The position numbers were made by a program, and so were the translations under genes. A stretch of DNA of 64,000 bases from Parvibaculum sp. (GTDB lineage: Bacteria > Pseudomonadota > Alphaproteobacteria > Parvibaculales > Parvibaculaceae), in NCBI GenBank assembly GCA_031291615.1, contig JARLIS010000024.1, positions 62,001 to 126,000 on the forward strand, written 5' to 3'. Positions 33,967 through 42,653 of this stretch are shown piece after piece. The notes under the pieces are model-generated. The model ran no database searches. It had not been told where the DNA came from and saw only the letters and a list, made by a program, of their open reading frames with translations. Position 1 is the stretch's first letter. The number at the start of each line of letters is the position of its first letter.

Positions 33967-35493
33967 ATGCCGCCTTCCTTCTACACGCTGATCGAAATGT
34001 CCTTCCCCGAAGACCGCAAGCGCGTCGCCATCGAGGCGCCGGGCCGGTCTGTCGGCCGGGCGAGCTGGACGTTCAACGAGCTGAGTTCCGCCGTCGCCCG
34101 CGCGGCGAGCCTCATCGCCGGCCTCGCCCTGAAGCGCGGCGACCGCGTCGCTGTGCAGGTGGAGAAATCGCCCGAAGCTCTCTTCATCTATCTCGCCTGC
34201 CTGCGCGGCGGTTTCGTCTTCCTGCCGATGAACACCGCCTATCGTATGGATGAGGTCGACTATCTGATCGGCAATGCCGAGCCCGCGCTGATCGTCTGCG
34301 ACCCGGCGCGAGAAGAAGAAACGCGCCACATGGCGGCGCGCCACGGCGCCCCGCATGTGCTCACGCTCGATGCGCAGGGGCGCGGCAGTTTCCCGGAAGC
34401 GGCGGCGAAGGTGCGCGACGCCGTGCCGCCCGTTGCCTGTGCGTCGACGGATCTCGCGGCGATCCTTTATACGTCAGGCACGACGGGAAAGCCCAAGGGC
34501 GCGATGCTCTCTCATGGCAACCTCGCCGCGAACGGCCTCGCGCTCCGCGACAGCTGGCGCTTCACGGCCGACGACCTTCTGCTCCATGCGCTGCCGATAT
34601 TTCACGCCCACGGTCTTTTCGTCGCCTGCCACTGTGCGCTCCTCTCGGGCGCGCGCATGATCTGGCTGGAAAAGTTCGATCGCGCCGAAGTTCTGTCGCA
34701 TCTGCCGCGCGCCACCGTCTTCATGGGCGTGCCGACCTTCTACACGAGGCTTCTCGCAGGCGACGATTTCAACGCCAGGAACGCCGCACATATGCGGCTC
34801 TTCACCTCCGGCTCCGCGCCGCTGCTCGCCGAGACCTTCGAGGAGTTCAAGACGCGCACGGGCAAGGCGATCCTCGAACGCTACGGCATGACCGAGACGG
34901 GCATGAATACCTCGAACCCCTATGACGGCGAACGGCGCGCAGGCACGGTCGGCTTTCCATTGCCGGAAGTCGAAGTGCGGGTGATGAGCGAGGAAGGGCA
35001 TCCGCTCAAGCAAGGCGAGATCGGCGGCCTTCAGGTTCGCGGCCCCAATGTCTTCAGCGGCTATTGGCGCATGCCGGAAAAGACGGCCGAGGAATTCGCC
35101 GATGGCGGCTGGTTCAAGACCGGCGACGTCGCCATGATCGACGCCGACGGCTATGTCCATCTCGTCGGCCGCGCGAAGGACCTCATCATTTCAGGCGGCT
35201 TCAACGTCTATCCGAAAGAGATAGAGACGCTGATCGACGAAATGCCGGAGGTCGAGGAATCGGCGATTGTCGGCGTGCCGCACAAGGATTTCGGCGAGGC
35301 GGGCGTCGCCGTCGTGATCCTGAGAAAAGGCGCCGCGCTCGACGAGGCGGCGCTCATCGCCCGTTTGAAGGAAAAGATCGCCAACTACAAGGTGCCGAAG
35401 CGCGCCTTCTTCGTCGACGTTCTGCCGCGCAATACGATGGGGAAGGTGCAGAAGAACCTGCTGCGCGACACCTATCGCGACGCCTGCGCTTGA
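33967..35493 (+). CDS. matB: Malonyl-CoA synthetase (malonate-CoA ligase)
   Basis: A 508-residue acyl-adenylate-forming enzyme that joins malonate (or methylmalonate) to CoA with ATP. AMP-binding P-loop YTSGTTGKPKGAM is near residues 169-181, followed by the adenylation motif ERYGMTETGMNTSNP and the hinge GRAKDLIISGGFNVYPKE; the catalytic Lys is in GKVQKN near the end. The MTETGMNTSNPYDGERRAG block is distinctive of MatB among relatives. No malonate decarboxylase or transporter is beside it. Confidence 0.9.
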   Translation: MPPSFYTLIEMSFPEDRKRVAIEAPGRSVGRASWTFNELSSAVARAASLIAGLALKRGDRVAVQVEKSPEALFIYLACLRGGFVFLPMNTAYRMDEVDYLIGNAEPALIVCDPAREEETRHMAARHGAPHVLTLDAQGRGSFPEAAAKVRDAVPPVACASTDLAAILYTSGTTGKPKGAMLSHGNLAANGLALRDSWRFTADDLLLHALPIFHAHGLFVACHCALLSGARMIWLEKFDRAEVLSHLPRATVFMGVPTFYTRLLAGDDFNARNAAHMRLFTSGSAPLLAETFEEFKTRTGKAILERYGMTETGMNTSNPYDGERRAGTVGFPLPEVEVRVMSEEGHPLKQGEIGGLQVRGPNVFSGYWRMPEKTAEEFADGGWFKTGDVAMIDADGYVHLVGRAKDLIISGGFNVYPKEIETLIDEMPEVEESAIVGVPHKDFGEAGVAVVILRKGAALDEAALIARLKEKIANYKVPKRAFFVDVLPRNTMGKVQKNLLRDTYRDACA

Positions 35494-35500
35494 AGGGAAC

Positions 35501-36043
35501 CTATCGACGGCGGCGGTCTTCGCCCGGAACCGGCGTGTCGCCGTCGCGCCGGCGGCGATCGGGGCCGACATAGGCCTTCGCCTCCACGAATTCGCGGGGG
35601 CGCTTCACCGTCTTTTCAAGCCGGGCCTTGAGCTGCGCAGCGGAGAACGGCTTCAGCATGATTTCATTCGCGCCCGCGTCGCGCGCCGCGATGATGCGAT
35701 CGCGCTCGGCCACCGCCGTCACGAACATCACGGGCACGGCGTTCGGCAGCTTTGTATTGCCGCGCCGCAGTGTGTTGAGGAATTTGACGCCGTCGAGCGG
35801 CGCGAGATCGTCGATGACGATGAGGTCGATCGGCTCGCTCATCAGGATCGAGACGACTTCCTGCGCTGTCTTGCCGTGGCGGACATTCTGTATGCCGAGC
35901 TCGTTCAGCACATTGCGGAAGATGCCGAGCATCGGAAGATTGTCGACGATGATCAGCGTATTGAGAACCCGCAATTGCTCGGGCCCAAGTTCCGTCAATG
36001 TAGCGGTTTCGTCGACCTTGGTGGCAGACATGGAGCGATCCAT
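35501..36043 (-). CDS. Single-domain response regulator with C-terminal GPDRRRR tail
   Basis: 180 residues: an N-terminal extension, a receiver domain (phosphoacceptor in LIVIDDLAP, then VTAVAERD and LKPFSAAQL) and a short basic tail with YVGPDRRRR ending in EDRRRR. The first acidic motif is VDN rather than the usual DD, which may weaken Mg binding. No DNA-binding domain. It is a sister of the next upstream receiver gene. It lies 48 bases after that gene in the same direction, and eight bases from convergent matB. Confidence 0.85.
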   Translation of the reverse strand: MDRSMSATKVDETATLTELGPEQLRVLNTLIIVDNLPMLGIFRNVLNELGIQNVRHGKTAQEVVSILMSEPIDLIVIDDLAPLDGVKFLNTLRRGNTKLPNAVPVMFVTAVAERDRIIAARDAGANEIMLKPFSAAQLKARLEKTVKRPREFVEAKAYVGPDRRRRDGDTPVPGEDRRRR

Positions 36044-36091
36044 CGGGCTGAAATGACGAGTTTATTCTGCGCCCGGGAAGTTATCGATTGG

Positions 36092-36649
36092 TTACCGCGT
36101 CGCGGGGGCCTCGTCATCCGGTTTGCCCTTTCGCCTCTCCACCTGCGCGTCCTTCACGCGCCGGCGTCGGTCGGGGCCCACAAATCCGCTGGCTTTGACG
36201 AGCGGCCTGGGGCGGGCGAGAACCGCGTCGAGGCGGGCAATGAGCTGAACCGCCGAAAAAGGCTTCGACAGGATTTCGGTCACGCCGGCGTCGCGCGCGG
36301 CGAGAATGGCGCTCTTGTGTTTGCGCGCGGTGACGAAGATGACGGGAACCGCATTCGGCAGTTCGGCCTGCGCGGTGCGGATGGTCTTCACCACGGCGGG
36401 GCCGTCGAGCGGCGGCTCGAGATCGTCGATGATCGCAAGGGTGATCGCGTGATTGGCCAGCATATGGAGCGCGTCGTCGCCGTTTCGCGCCTGATAGATC
36501 GGGCCGATGCCAAGCGACTTCAGAATGCCGCAGATGAGCCCGGCCATGTGGGCGGCGTCCTCGACCACGAGCACCGCGAGCTGGGCATAGGGGTTCTTGC
36601 CGGAGGCCGTCAGAGTGCGGAGGGGCGTCGGGATCAGGGCTTTGGTCAT
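36092..36649 (-). CDS. Single-domain response regulator, sister of the 35501-36043 gene
   Basis: 185 residues from ATG 36649. Receiver domain: VVEDAAHM, phosphoacceptor in LAIIDDLEPPLDG, VTARKHKS and SKPFSAVQLIARL. The tail FVGPDRRRR then KDAQVERRKGK matches the neighbour's tail, so the pair is a tandem duplication. No output domain. Placed between the sister gene and the glycosyltransferase gene on the same strand, spaced 60 bases from the latter, it may act with both. Confidence 0.85.
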   Translation of the reverse strand: MTKALIPTPLRTLTASGKNPYAQLAVLVVEDAAHMAGLICGILKSLGIGPIYQARNGDDALHMLANHAITLAIIDDLEPPLDGPAVVKTIRTAQAELPNAVPVIFVTARKHKSAILAARDAGVTEILSKPFSAVQLIARLDAVLARPRPLVKASGFVGPDRRRRVKDAQVERRKGKPDDEAPATR

Positions 36650-36709
36650 GGCGCTCGCGGGTTGGACTTCCGATCCCTTCAAGCATGATCCCAAACCATT
36701 AGAGGAAGG

Positions 36710-38701
36710 TTAGCGATCACCATCCGTGGCGGTTTCGCGCGAGAATTCGTGCGTCAGGCGGATGCGCGCCAGATGACTTTTCGTGAGGCGGCTGATGCCG
36801 TGATTTGTCTTCTCCCAGTGAAACGGCCGTCTCACCAATTGAAACATCGCCTTGTAGGCGCCGAGGGAAATCAGCACCCAGTAGGCCGGCATCATCAGGG
36901 CATGGAGGATGAGCGGCTTCAGACCGCGCATGGTGACCGCGGCCATGCCGGCGGTGATGGTGATGCCGTAGCCGACTACCAGAACGAAGACGTTGAAGAA
37001 GAACAGCGTCGCTCCTCGGCCAGGCTCGGCAAACATTGCGGTGTCGGCCATCGTGCGCACCGCCGACAGATAGAATAGCGGGTGCACGAGGCTCGAAAGC
37101 GACGACCCGCCGATCAGGATCTGAAAGGCCAGGAACCCGCGCAGGCCGAGCGCGCGATAAAGCCGGACCGGCTGCCGCATACAGACGAGATAGGTTTGCA
37201 TCCAGCCCTTGACCCAGCGCGAGCGCTGGCGGAACCAGTTGTCGAGCCTGCAATTCGCTTCCTCATAGGTCGTGGAGCGGATGATGCCGGTCCGGAGACC
37301 GCGCAGCGCGAAGCGCATGCCGAGATCGGCGTCTTCCGTCACATTGAAGGGATCCCAGGCGCCGGCTTCGCGCAGGCTGCGCGTGCGGAAATGCGTCGAG
37401 GTGCCGCCGAGCGGAATGGGCAGCCGGAATTTGGCGAGCATCGGCAGCATGAGATCGAAGAAGGAAGAATATTCGAGCGCGAATTGCCGCGTCAGCCAGT
37501 TCTCGAACCAGTTGTAATAGTTGAGCTGCGCCTGCACGCAGGCGAGCTTCTCGTCGCCGAGCCTGAATGCGGCGACGGCGCGGCGAAGCTGGTCGGGTTC
37601 GGGAAGGTCTTCCGCATCGTAGACGACGAGGAACTCGCCGCGTGCGAAGGGCAGGGCATAGTTGCACGCCTTGGGTTTCGTCAGAGGCAGGCTGTGGGGT
37701 ACACGGATGAAATCGAAGTTGCCGGGAAGGCGCAACGCCTTCGCCGCCTTGAAAGTCTCCTCGTCCGTTTCCTCGAACACAAGCTTGATGTCGAGCTTCG
37801 AGGCCGGATAGTCGATCCGCTTCAGCGCGTCGGCGAGGATCGGGAGAACCTCCGCCTCCCGGAAAAGCGGCACCAGAACGGTATAGACGGGAAGCTCCGC
37901 ATCCGTTCCCTGCGGTTCGTTGTCGAAAGCGAGTTCCTCGGCGGTCGGCCGGGCGACGAGGCCGACGAAGATCGACAGCCCCCTGATCGCGCCGATCGAC
38001 AGGAATGAAAGCCCGAGAAACAGATTGAGCGCGAATACGGTGTTTGCCGATGCCTGCCAGTATGAGAGCAGCATCAATGTCGATGCGACGATGAACAGCC
38101 ATGTCTGCGCGGGCGTGAGGCGACGGCTCGCCGAACTTTCGGGGAACGCGCTGGCGAGATCGAACCGCGCCCTGTCCGATAGCGGTTGCTGAAAGCGCGC
38201 ACGCAAGGCGCGGTCGATGTCGAGCGCGGAGGCGACGAGCACCCGGCAGGGAAGGCCTTCCCGTTCCGCGATCGCCTTGCGCGCCCGCTCTGGATCGGCG
38301 GCGACATAGACGGTTTCGCGATTGATCCACCGCCAGGGCATGCATCGCTCGGCGATATAGAAATCGAGATCGTATTCTCGCTGGAGTGTCGGATCGGCGG
38401 GTTCGAGTTTAAGGTCGACGCAGCGCACGCCGCTCTGGACCGCGACAAGGCGGGCGACTTCCGCTGGCCGGGCTTCGCCGGTGCTGACCATGATGTCGCC
38501 GAGCCGCGTGCCCCAGCGCCTCTGGAGCGCGAGCAGCGACTGCACGGTATCCCGCCCGACGATCCCGGCCTCGACGGCAAGCTCCCCGATGAGCGGTGCG
38601 CGCCAGACATAGGCTTGAGCGGCCTCCGCAAGCTCGCCTGCGCCCGACCGCTCTCCCGTCGATCCTGGGCCCCGATTCCCGAAGTCGGCCCCTTCCCCCA
38701 A
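36710..38701 (-). CDS. Family 2 glycosyltransferase with N-terminal MshEN (c-di-GMP-binding type) domain
   Basis: 663 residues. An MshEN domain is at about 35-165: two 24-residue motifs, Leu37-Gln60 and Arg66-Gln89, with the typical five-residue spacer; motif II keeps R-L-G and both keep the final Gln, while motif I has Leu at the Arg position. Then come two membrane helices (about 205-250), a GT2 catalytic domain (VPLFREAEVLP, VYDAED, EDADLG, QRSRWVKGW) and further C-terminal helices. This matches processive or inner-membrane GT2 enzymes that make exopolysaccharide, as in NfrB-like proteins. The start is TTG 38701, with GGAGGGG before it; no ATG is available in the open part. Confidence 0.85.
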   Translation of the reverse strand: MGEGADFGNRGPGSTGERSGAGELAEAAQAYVWRAPLIGELAVEAGIVGRDTVQSLLALQRRWGTRLGDIMVSTGEARPAEVARLVAVQSGVRCVDLKLEPADPTLQREYDLDFYIAERCMPWRWINRETVYVAADPERARKAIAEREGLPCRVLVASALDIDRALRARFQQPLSDRARFDLASAFPESSASRRLTPAQTWLFIVASTLMLLSYWQASANTVFALNLFLGLSFLSIGAIRGLSIFVGLVARPTAEELAFDNEPQGTDAELPVYTVLVPLFREAEVLPILADALKRIDYPASKLDIKLVFEETDEETFKAAKALRLPGNFDFIRVPHSLPLTKPKACNYALPFARGEFLVVYDAEDLPEPDQLRRAVAAFRLGDEKLACVQAQLNYYNWFENWLTRQFALEYSSFFDLMLPMLAKFRLPIPLGGTSTHFRTRSLREAGAWDPFNVTEDADLGMRFALRGLRTGIIRSTTYEEANCRLDNWFRQRSRWVKGWMQTYLVCMRQPVRLYRALGLRGFLAFQILIGGSSLSSLVHPLFYLSAVRTMADTAMFAEPGRGATLFFFNVFVLVVGYGITITAGMAAVTMRGLKPLILHALMMPAYWVLISLGAYKAMFQLVRRPFHWEKTNHGISRLTKSHLARIRLTHEFSRETATDGDR

Positions 38702-38723
38702 ACCCGGCCCCCTCCGCCAATCG

Positions 38724-38743
38724 GTATCGATGCAATTCGATAC
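38724..38743. promoter_or_regulatory. Palindrome upstream of the MshEN-glycosyltransferase gene
   Basis: GTATCGA-TGCAAT-TCGATAC, a perfect 7+7 inverted repeat, lies 22 bases before the glycosyltransferase start, in the 260-base gap shared with the divergent binding-protein gene. The gap is A+T-rich around 38740-38785 and includes TTAACCAT (38769-38776), similar to one CtrA half-site; the second half is not conserved. Operator role is inferred. Confidence 0.45.
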
Positions 38744-38961
38744 AACCGAAAATTGAGATTACGGAATTTTAACCATAATTTTCCATAGCCCGAAACGGTA
38801 AAAGACCATGTCGGCCGGGGCACAGGCCTTGCTGATGAAGCGCAAGGTTCGGGACTTATCCTCACCTGATACGGGCGGCCTTAAACTTGCGTCTCATTCC
38901 GGGGCAATCACGCCTGCGGGACGGGTAACGCCGGAGACGGCGAAAGGGCATTGCGGGACTC

Positions 38962-39945
38962 ATGCGGCTGCTTCTCTTCGTCAATCTGATAGCCGTGGTG
39001 GTGCTCGCAGGCGCGCTCGGCCACATGTATCAGGGCGCGCCGCTGCCCTGGCGGCTTACCCTCGGCGCGCCCGCCGCGCATGAGCCGGAAGCCGCGGCGC
39101 CGGTCGGCCTCGCCGCGGCACCCGCGCCCGAGACGGAGCTTCCCAATGCGCCGGTGACGCCGGTGCCCAATCCCTTGCACGCATCCGCCGCACAGGCCCC
39201 CGCACCGGCATCCGCACCCGCGCCGCAAAGGCAGAAGCTGCGCATTCTCACCGAAGGCGCCTATCCGCCTTTCAACTATCGCGACGATGAGGGCCGGCTC
39301 GCGGGATTCGACATAGACATCGCGCGCCAACTTTGCGCGCGGCTCAAGCGCGAATGCCGCATCGAGGCGCGTCGCTGGAGCGAGCTTCTGCCATCGCTGA
39401 AGCGCGGCGAGGCAAGCGCCGTCATCGCCTCCATGCTCATTCCTTCGCCCGGACGCCAGACGCCGCCCGCGCCGGACGGCGTGATCTTCACGCAGCGCTA
39501 CTATTCGACGCCCGGCCATTTCGTCGCCCGCAAGAGCGACACCGCCGCCGCCGGCGCGCTCGGCCTTGCCGGCAAACGTATCGCCGTGCAGGCGGGTTCG
39601 GCGCATGAAGCCTTTCTGAAAAGCCGGTTCTCGTCGGCCGTCATCGTTGCCCTGCCGACGCTCGAGGCGGCAGAGGCGGCGCTCGCCGACCGCAGCGCCG
39701 ATCTCCTCTTTGCCGACCGCAACGCCGTCTTGCGCTGGACGCGAAGCGGCGAAGGCGCGGATTGTTGCCGCCTCGTCGGCGTCGACTATACCGACAGGAG
39801 CTATTTCGGCAGCGGCGCAGGCATCGCCTTGCGCGCGGGCGACGAAGCCTTGCGCGACGAGATCGACGCCGCACTTTCAAGCATGGCGGAAGACGGAACC
39901 TTGGCGCAGATCGGCGCGCGCTATTTCGGACAGAGCATTCGCTGA
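38962..39945 (+). CDS. Orphan amino-acid-type solute-binding protein (SBP family 3) with N-terminal anchor
   Basis: 327 residues. An uncleaved-looking N-terminal helix (residues 2-21), a long Pro/Ala linker to about residue 90, then a periplasmic binding domain: ILTEGAYPPFNYRD, LAGFDIDIARQLCARL, FTQRYYSTP, RIAVQAGSAHEAFL and LLFADRNAV. Such domains bind amino acids or act as sensor inputs. There is no ABC permease or ATPase beside it. The linker and anchor suggest a membrane-tethered sensor or accessory protein. It is divergent from the glycosyltransferase gene. Confidence 0.85.
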   Translation: MRLLLFVNLIAVVVLAGALGHMYQGAPLPWRLTLGAPAAHEPEAAAPVGLAAAPAPETELPNAPVTPVPNPLHASAAQAPAPASAPAPQRQKLRILTEGAYPPFNYRDDEGRLAGFDIDIARQLCARLKRECRIEARRWSELLPSLKRGEASAVIASMLIPSPGRQTPPAPDGVIFTQRYYSTPGHFVARKSDTAAAGALGLAGKRIAVQAGSAHEAFLKSRFSSAVIVALPTLEAAEAALADRSADLLFADRNAVLRWTRSGEGADCCRLVGVDYTDRSYFGSGAGIALRAGDEALRDEIDAALSSMAEDGTLAQIGARYFGQSIR

Positions 39946-39961
39946 AGGGTGGGCGGGAGCG

Positions 39962-40486
39962 TCAGGTCTTGGCCATCAGGTCGCGGGGACGCCCGAAAAA
40001 GATCGTCCGCCCACAGCCTTCCGCAACGTCTTTCCATGAATCCACATCGAACTCGAAGACGATGAACCCGCCCGTCGGCACGCCATTGGCGACGCGGACG
40101 GCGATCTCCTCGTCAGGGTCTTCGGCCAGCGCCATCGCCAAGAGCACGAGGCCCGGATTATGCGCGACGACGAGAAGCGTCGTCGCCGAAGCGGGCGCGC
40201 TGTGGATTTCATCGAGCATCGCGTCGGGCATGGCGTGATAGAGTTCATCGCGATACTGGACGGGCACATCCTTGCCGAGGAGATTCGCCAGTGGCGCGAA
40301 TGTCTCGCGTGCCCGCTTCGCCGTCGAGCAGAGGACGGCATCGGGCCTGTAAGGCGAGCGGGCGATATAGCTCGCCATGAAATCGGCGGCGGCATAGCCG
40401 CGCGCATTCAGGCAGCGGCTGAAATCGTCATTCGACGGATCGCTCCAGTCTGACTTCGCATGCCGCAAGAGACAGAGCCGCTTCAT
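39962..40486 (-). CDS. Histidine phosphatase, SixA type
   Basis: 174 residues. The phosphoglycerate-mutase-like catalytic motif is LLRHAKSDW (His9, Arg8), followed by CSTAKRARETF and the second His in VVAHNPGLVLLA. The length and the RHAKS motif match SixA, a phosphohistidine phosphatase acting on HPt or phosphotransferase proteins. ATG 40486 overlaps the upstream stop (ATGA) and is preceded by GGGAGAGG. Convergent with the binding-protein gene. Confidence 0.88.
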   Translation of the reverse strand: MKRLCLLRHAKSDWSDPSNDDFSRCLNARGYAAADFMASYIARSPYRPDAVLCSTAKRARETFAPLANLLGKDVPVQYRDELYHAMPDAMLDEIHSAPASATTLLVVAHNPGLVLLAMALAEDPDEEIAVRVANGVPTGGFIVFEFDVDSWKDVAEGCGRTIFFGRPRDLMAKT

Positions 40487-41307
40487 CTTGCCTCTCCCGG
40501 CAGTTTTGCGCTGAAGAAGGGGAGGCCGAGGCTGCGGAAAAAGGAAAGAGGTTCGGGACCGGACATATCCGCAAGCCCGATGCGCATGGCGGCGCGCCCT
40601 TCGGCGGGCTCCGCGCGATAGGTGCCGAAAAGCCTGTCCCAGAGCGACAGGTTGAAGCCGAAATTGCGCATCTGTTCGTCCAGCCTGATCGAGTGATGCA
40701 CGAGATGCATGTCCGGCGTCACGATGAAAATTCTGAGCGCCCGGTCGAGCCTCGCTCCGAGGCGCAGATTTCCGTGATTGAACATCGCCGTTCCGTTGAG
40801 CACCACTTCGAAAATGAGAACGGCGACGGGCGGGCATCCAAGCGCCGCGACGGTCGCCATCTTCACCAGCATGCTCGCAAGAATTTCAAGCGGATGGAAG
40901 CGCAAGGCCGTTGTCACGTCCAGTTCGGGATCGGCGTGATGGACCTTGTGCAAACGCCACAATATGGCGAAGCGGTGAAAGGCGACATGCTGCCCGTATA
41001 CGAGGATGTCGAGCGCGAGGAGCGACAGCGGCACGGACAGGATGAGCGGCGCGGCCCAACGATTGAACAACCCGAAGCCGCTGTCCTGCGCCCAGAAAGC
41101 CGCGCCGATGGCGGCGAGCGGGAGCGCGAGCCGTATGAGCGCCGTCCCGGTAATGGCGAGGCCGAGATTGGTCCGCCAGCGCGCCAGACGGCTGCGCACC
41201 AAAGCACGGCGCGGCGCCAGCAGCTCCGACAGCCCCATGACGAGGAAGAGGCCGACAAAACCCGCAAGCCTGACGGCGGGCTCGTGCTGAAGGAGAAAGG
41301 CGCTCAT
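40483..41307 (-). CDS. Sterol desaturase/fatty acid hydroxylase family protein
   Basis: A 274-residue integral membrane di-iron enzyme. Eight-histidine type boxes are seen: HVAFHR (HxxxH), LHKVHHAD (HxxHH), FNHGN and HLVHHS with distant LDEQMRNFGF. About four to five membrane helices. The substrate could be a sterol-like, carotenoid or fatty acyl chain; it is not readable. Start at ATG 41307; longer in-frame forms upstream have no support. Translationally coupled with the SixA-type gene. Confidence 0.88.
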   Translation of the reverse strand: MSAFLLQHEPAVRLAGFVGLFLVMGLSELLAPRRALVRSRLARWRTNLGLAITGTALIRLALPLAAIGAAFWAQDSGFGLFNRWAAPLILSVPLSLLALDILVYGQHVAFHRFAILWRLHKVHHADPELDVTTALRFHPLEILASMLVKMATVAALGCPPVAVLIFEVVLNGTAMFNHGNLRLGARLDRALRIFIVTPDMHLVHHSIRLDEQMRNFGFNLSLWDRLFGTYRAEPAEGRAAMRIGLADMSGPEPLSFFRSLGLPFFSAKLPGEAR

Positions 41308-41485
41308 CGCTGGTTCCCGAAAGAATGGGGCCGCTCCGGCCCCGCGGCGACTATAGGACGGCGAACAAACTCGAAAAACAGTCTTCTGAATGCGGCAAGA
41401 ACGCCACATTCCTCCATGGCCGCCTCGGCTATTATGGCCGCGGATGGGCCCCGGCCGTCGGCCGGGGAGAGGAGGGAAAAAGTCG

Positions 41486-42196
41486 ATGCGGGAGTGGCTT
41501 TTCCGGAGTTTCGTTTTTGCCGCGGTCTGGACGCTCGCGTCCGGCCCGGGGCTTGCGCATGCGAGCGAGCCTGTCGGCGATGAAACATTCGAAGGCACGT
41601 TCAACTGCCTGAAACCGGCAGGCGCCGCCGACACGGCGCCGATTATCTGCCAGAGCCAGATCAACCCGGCGCTTCCCACCTTCGATTTTTCGCTCGCCTG
41701 GCATGACGACAAGGCGACGGGCCTGCGCATCCTCGACCGGATAGATATTCGCCGCTCGGGCGATGCGGCCCCATTCGAAACGCTGACCGGCATAGTCGCA
41801 AAGCTGCCGCCCTCGATCGCCAATATCGGCTTTGAAGTGCTGGATCTCAATTTCGACGGGTTTCTGGATATTCGCGTCATGCGGGCAGCGCCTGCGGGCG
41901 AGGACAAGTCCTATCAGAACTGGCTGTGGTCGAACGAGGAAGGGAAGTTCGTCGCCGCGCCGGGTCTCGACGATATCGTCTCGCCGAAATTCGATGCCGA
42001 CGATCAGGAAATCGTGAGCCGCATCGCCAAGGGCGACACGAAGACGACCGACGTCTATGCCTATGACGGCATCACGCCCGTGCTCATTCACCGCGAGATC
42101 GACCGGACAAGCGGCGGCGCGTGCCTGCGCACATTCTACGACCGCGTCGAGGATGAACTTCGCAAAACGGGAACCGGCGCCTGCAAGGACGAGTGA
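41486..42196 (+). CDS. Secreted XAC2610-like protein with a calcium-type loop
   Basis: 236 residues from ATG 41486, which has GAGAGGAGGG before it. A signal peptide (residues 1-27) ends at AHA. The central LDLNFDGFLDIRVM has the D-x-N-x-D-G-x-x-D pattern of a calcium loop, as in XAC2610/FG-GAP-like periplasmic proteins. Two or more Cys pairs are likely disulfide-bonded (FNCLKP, IICQSQ; ACLRTF, GACKDE). Function unknown. Convergent with the TerB-like gene, 13 bases away. Confidence 0.7.
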   Translation: MREWLFRSFVFAAVWTLASGPGLAHASEPVGDETFEGTFNCLKPAGAADTAPIICQSQINPALPTFDFSLAWHDDKATGLRILDRIDIRRSGDAAPFETLTGIVAKLPPSIANIGFEVLDLNFDGFLDIRVMRAAPAGEDKSYQNWLWSNEEGKFVAAPGLDDIVSPKFDADDQEIVSRIAKGDTKTTDVYAYDGITPVLIHREIDRTSGGACLRTFYDRVEDELRKTGTGACKDE

Positions 42197-42209
42197 CGCC
42201 GCGAAGCGC

Positions 42210-42620
42210 CTAGACCGTCATGTAGCGCGCGCGGGCGCCGCGTTCGATGGCGGCCGCAACAAGCTTGTCGATGCCGAGCGCGTCGCGCAGAAGCTGAAGC
42301 AGGCGCAGCTCCTCCTGGCCGACGGCGAGATCGGCCGCCGCGACCTCAACCGCGACCGCATAGCCGGTTTCGCGCATATGGACGGGCAGCGCGTCCTTGA
42401 CGAGGCCGAACACCGCGTCGAGCCCGCCATCTTCCTGAAGGATCGCCGCGCATTCCTTCGCCGCCGGGATGAGGCGCTGGACATCGAAGCCGCGAAACGC
42501 CGGAAGGTGCTGGACGACATCGCCGATGGTGCGCAGCTCATTGTCGCTCATCGCGCTGTCGACGGCGCTCATGGTCACCATGATGTAGATGAGTGCGGTT
42601 TCGGGGGCGATCGTCGACAT
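42210..42620 (-). CDS. TerB-like (tellurite resistance family) helical protein
   Basis: A 136-residue all-helical protein with the TerB fold signature: MVTMSAVDSAMSDNELRTIGDVV at the start and VAAADLAVGQEELRLLQLLRDAL in the second half, repeating the A-x-D-G/A-x-x-x-x-E-x-x metal-site pattern. No other ter genes are present, so a general stress or metal-binding role is more likely than tellurite resistance as such. GAGGA precedes ATG 42620. The helicase gene ends upstream, 33 bases away. Confidence 0.75.
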   Translation of the reverse strand: MSTIAPETALIYIMVTMSAVDSAMSDNELRTIGDVVQHLPAFRGFDVQRLIPAAKECAAILQEDGGLDAVFGLVKDALPVHMRETGYAVAVEVAAADLAVGQEELRLLQLLRDALGIDKLVAAAIERGARARYMTV

Positions 42621-42653
42621 GAAATTCCTCGGGCTTTGAAGGGCGGAGGGAGC

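Noticed and set aside
38769..38783. CtrA binding site (TTAA-N7-TTAA)
   Set aside because: Only the first half TTAACCAT matches; the second half is TTTC.
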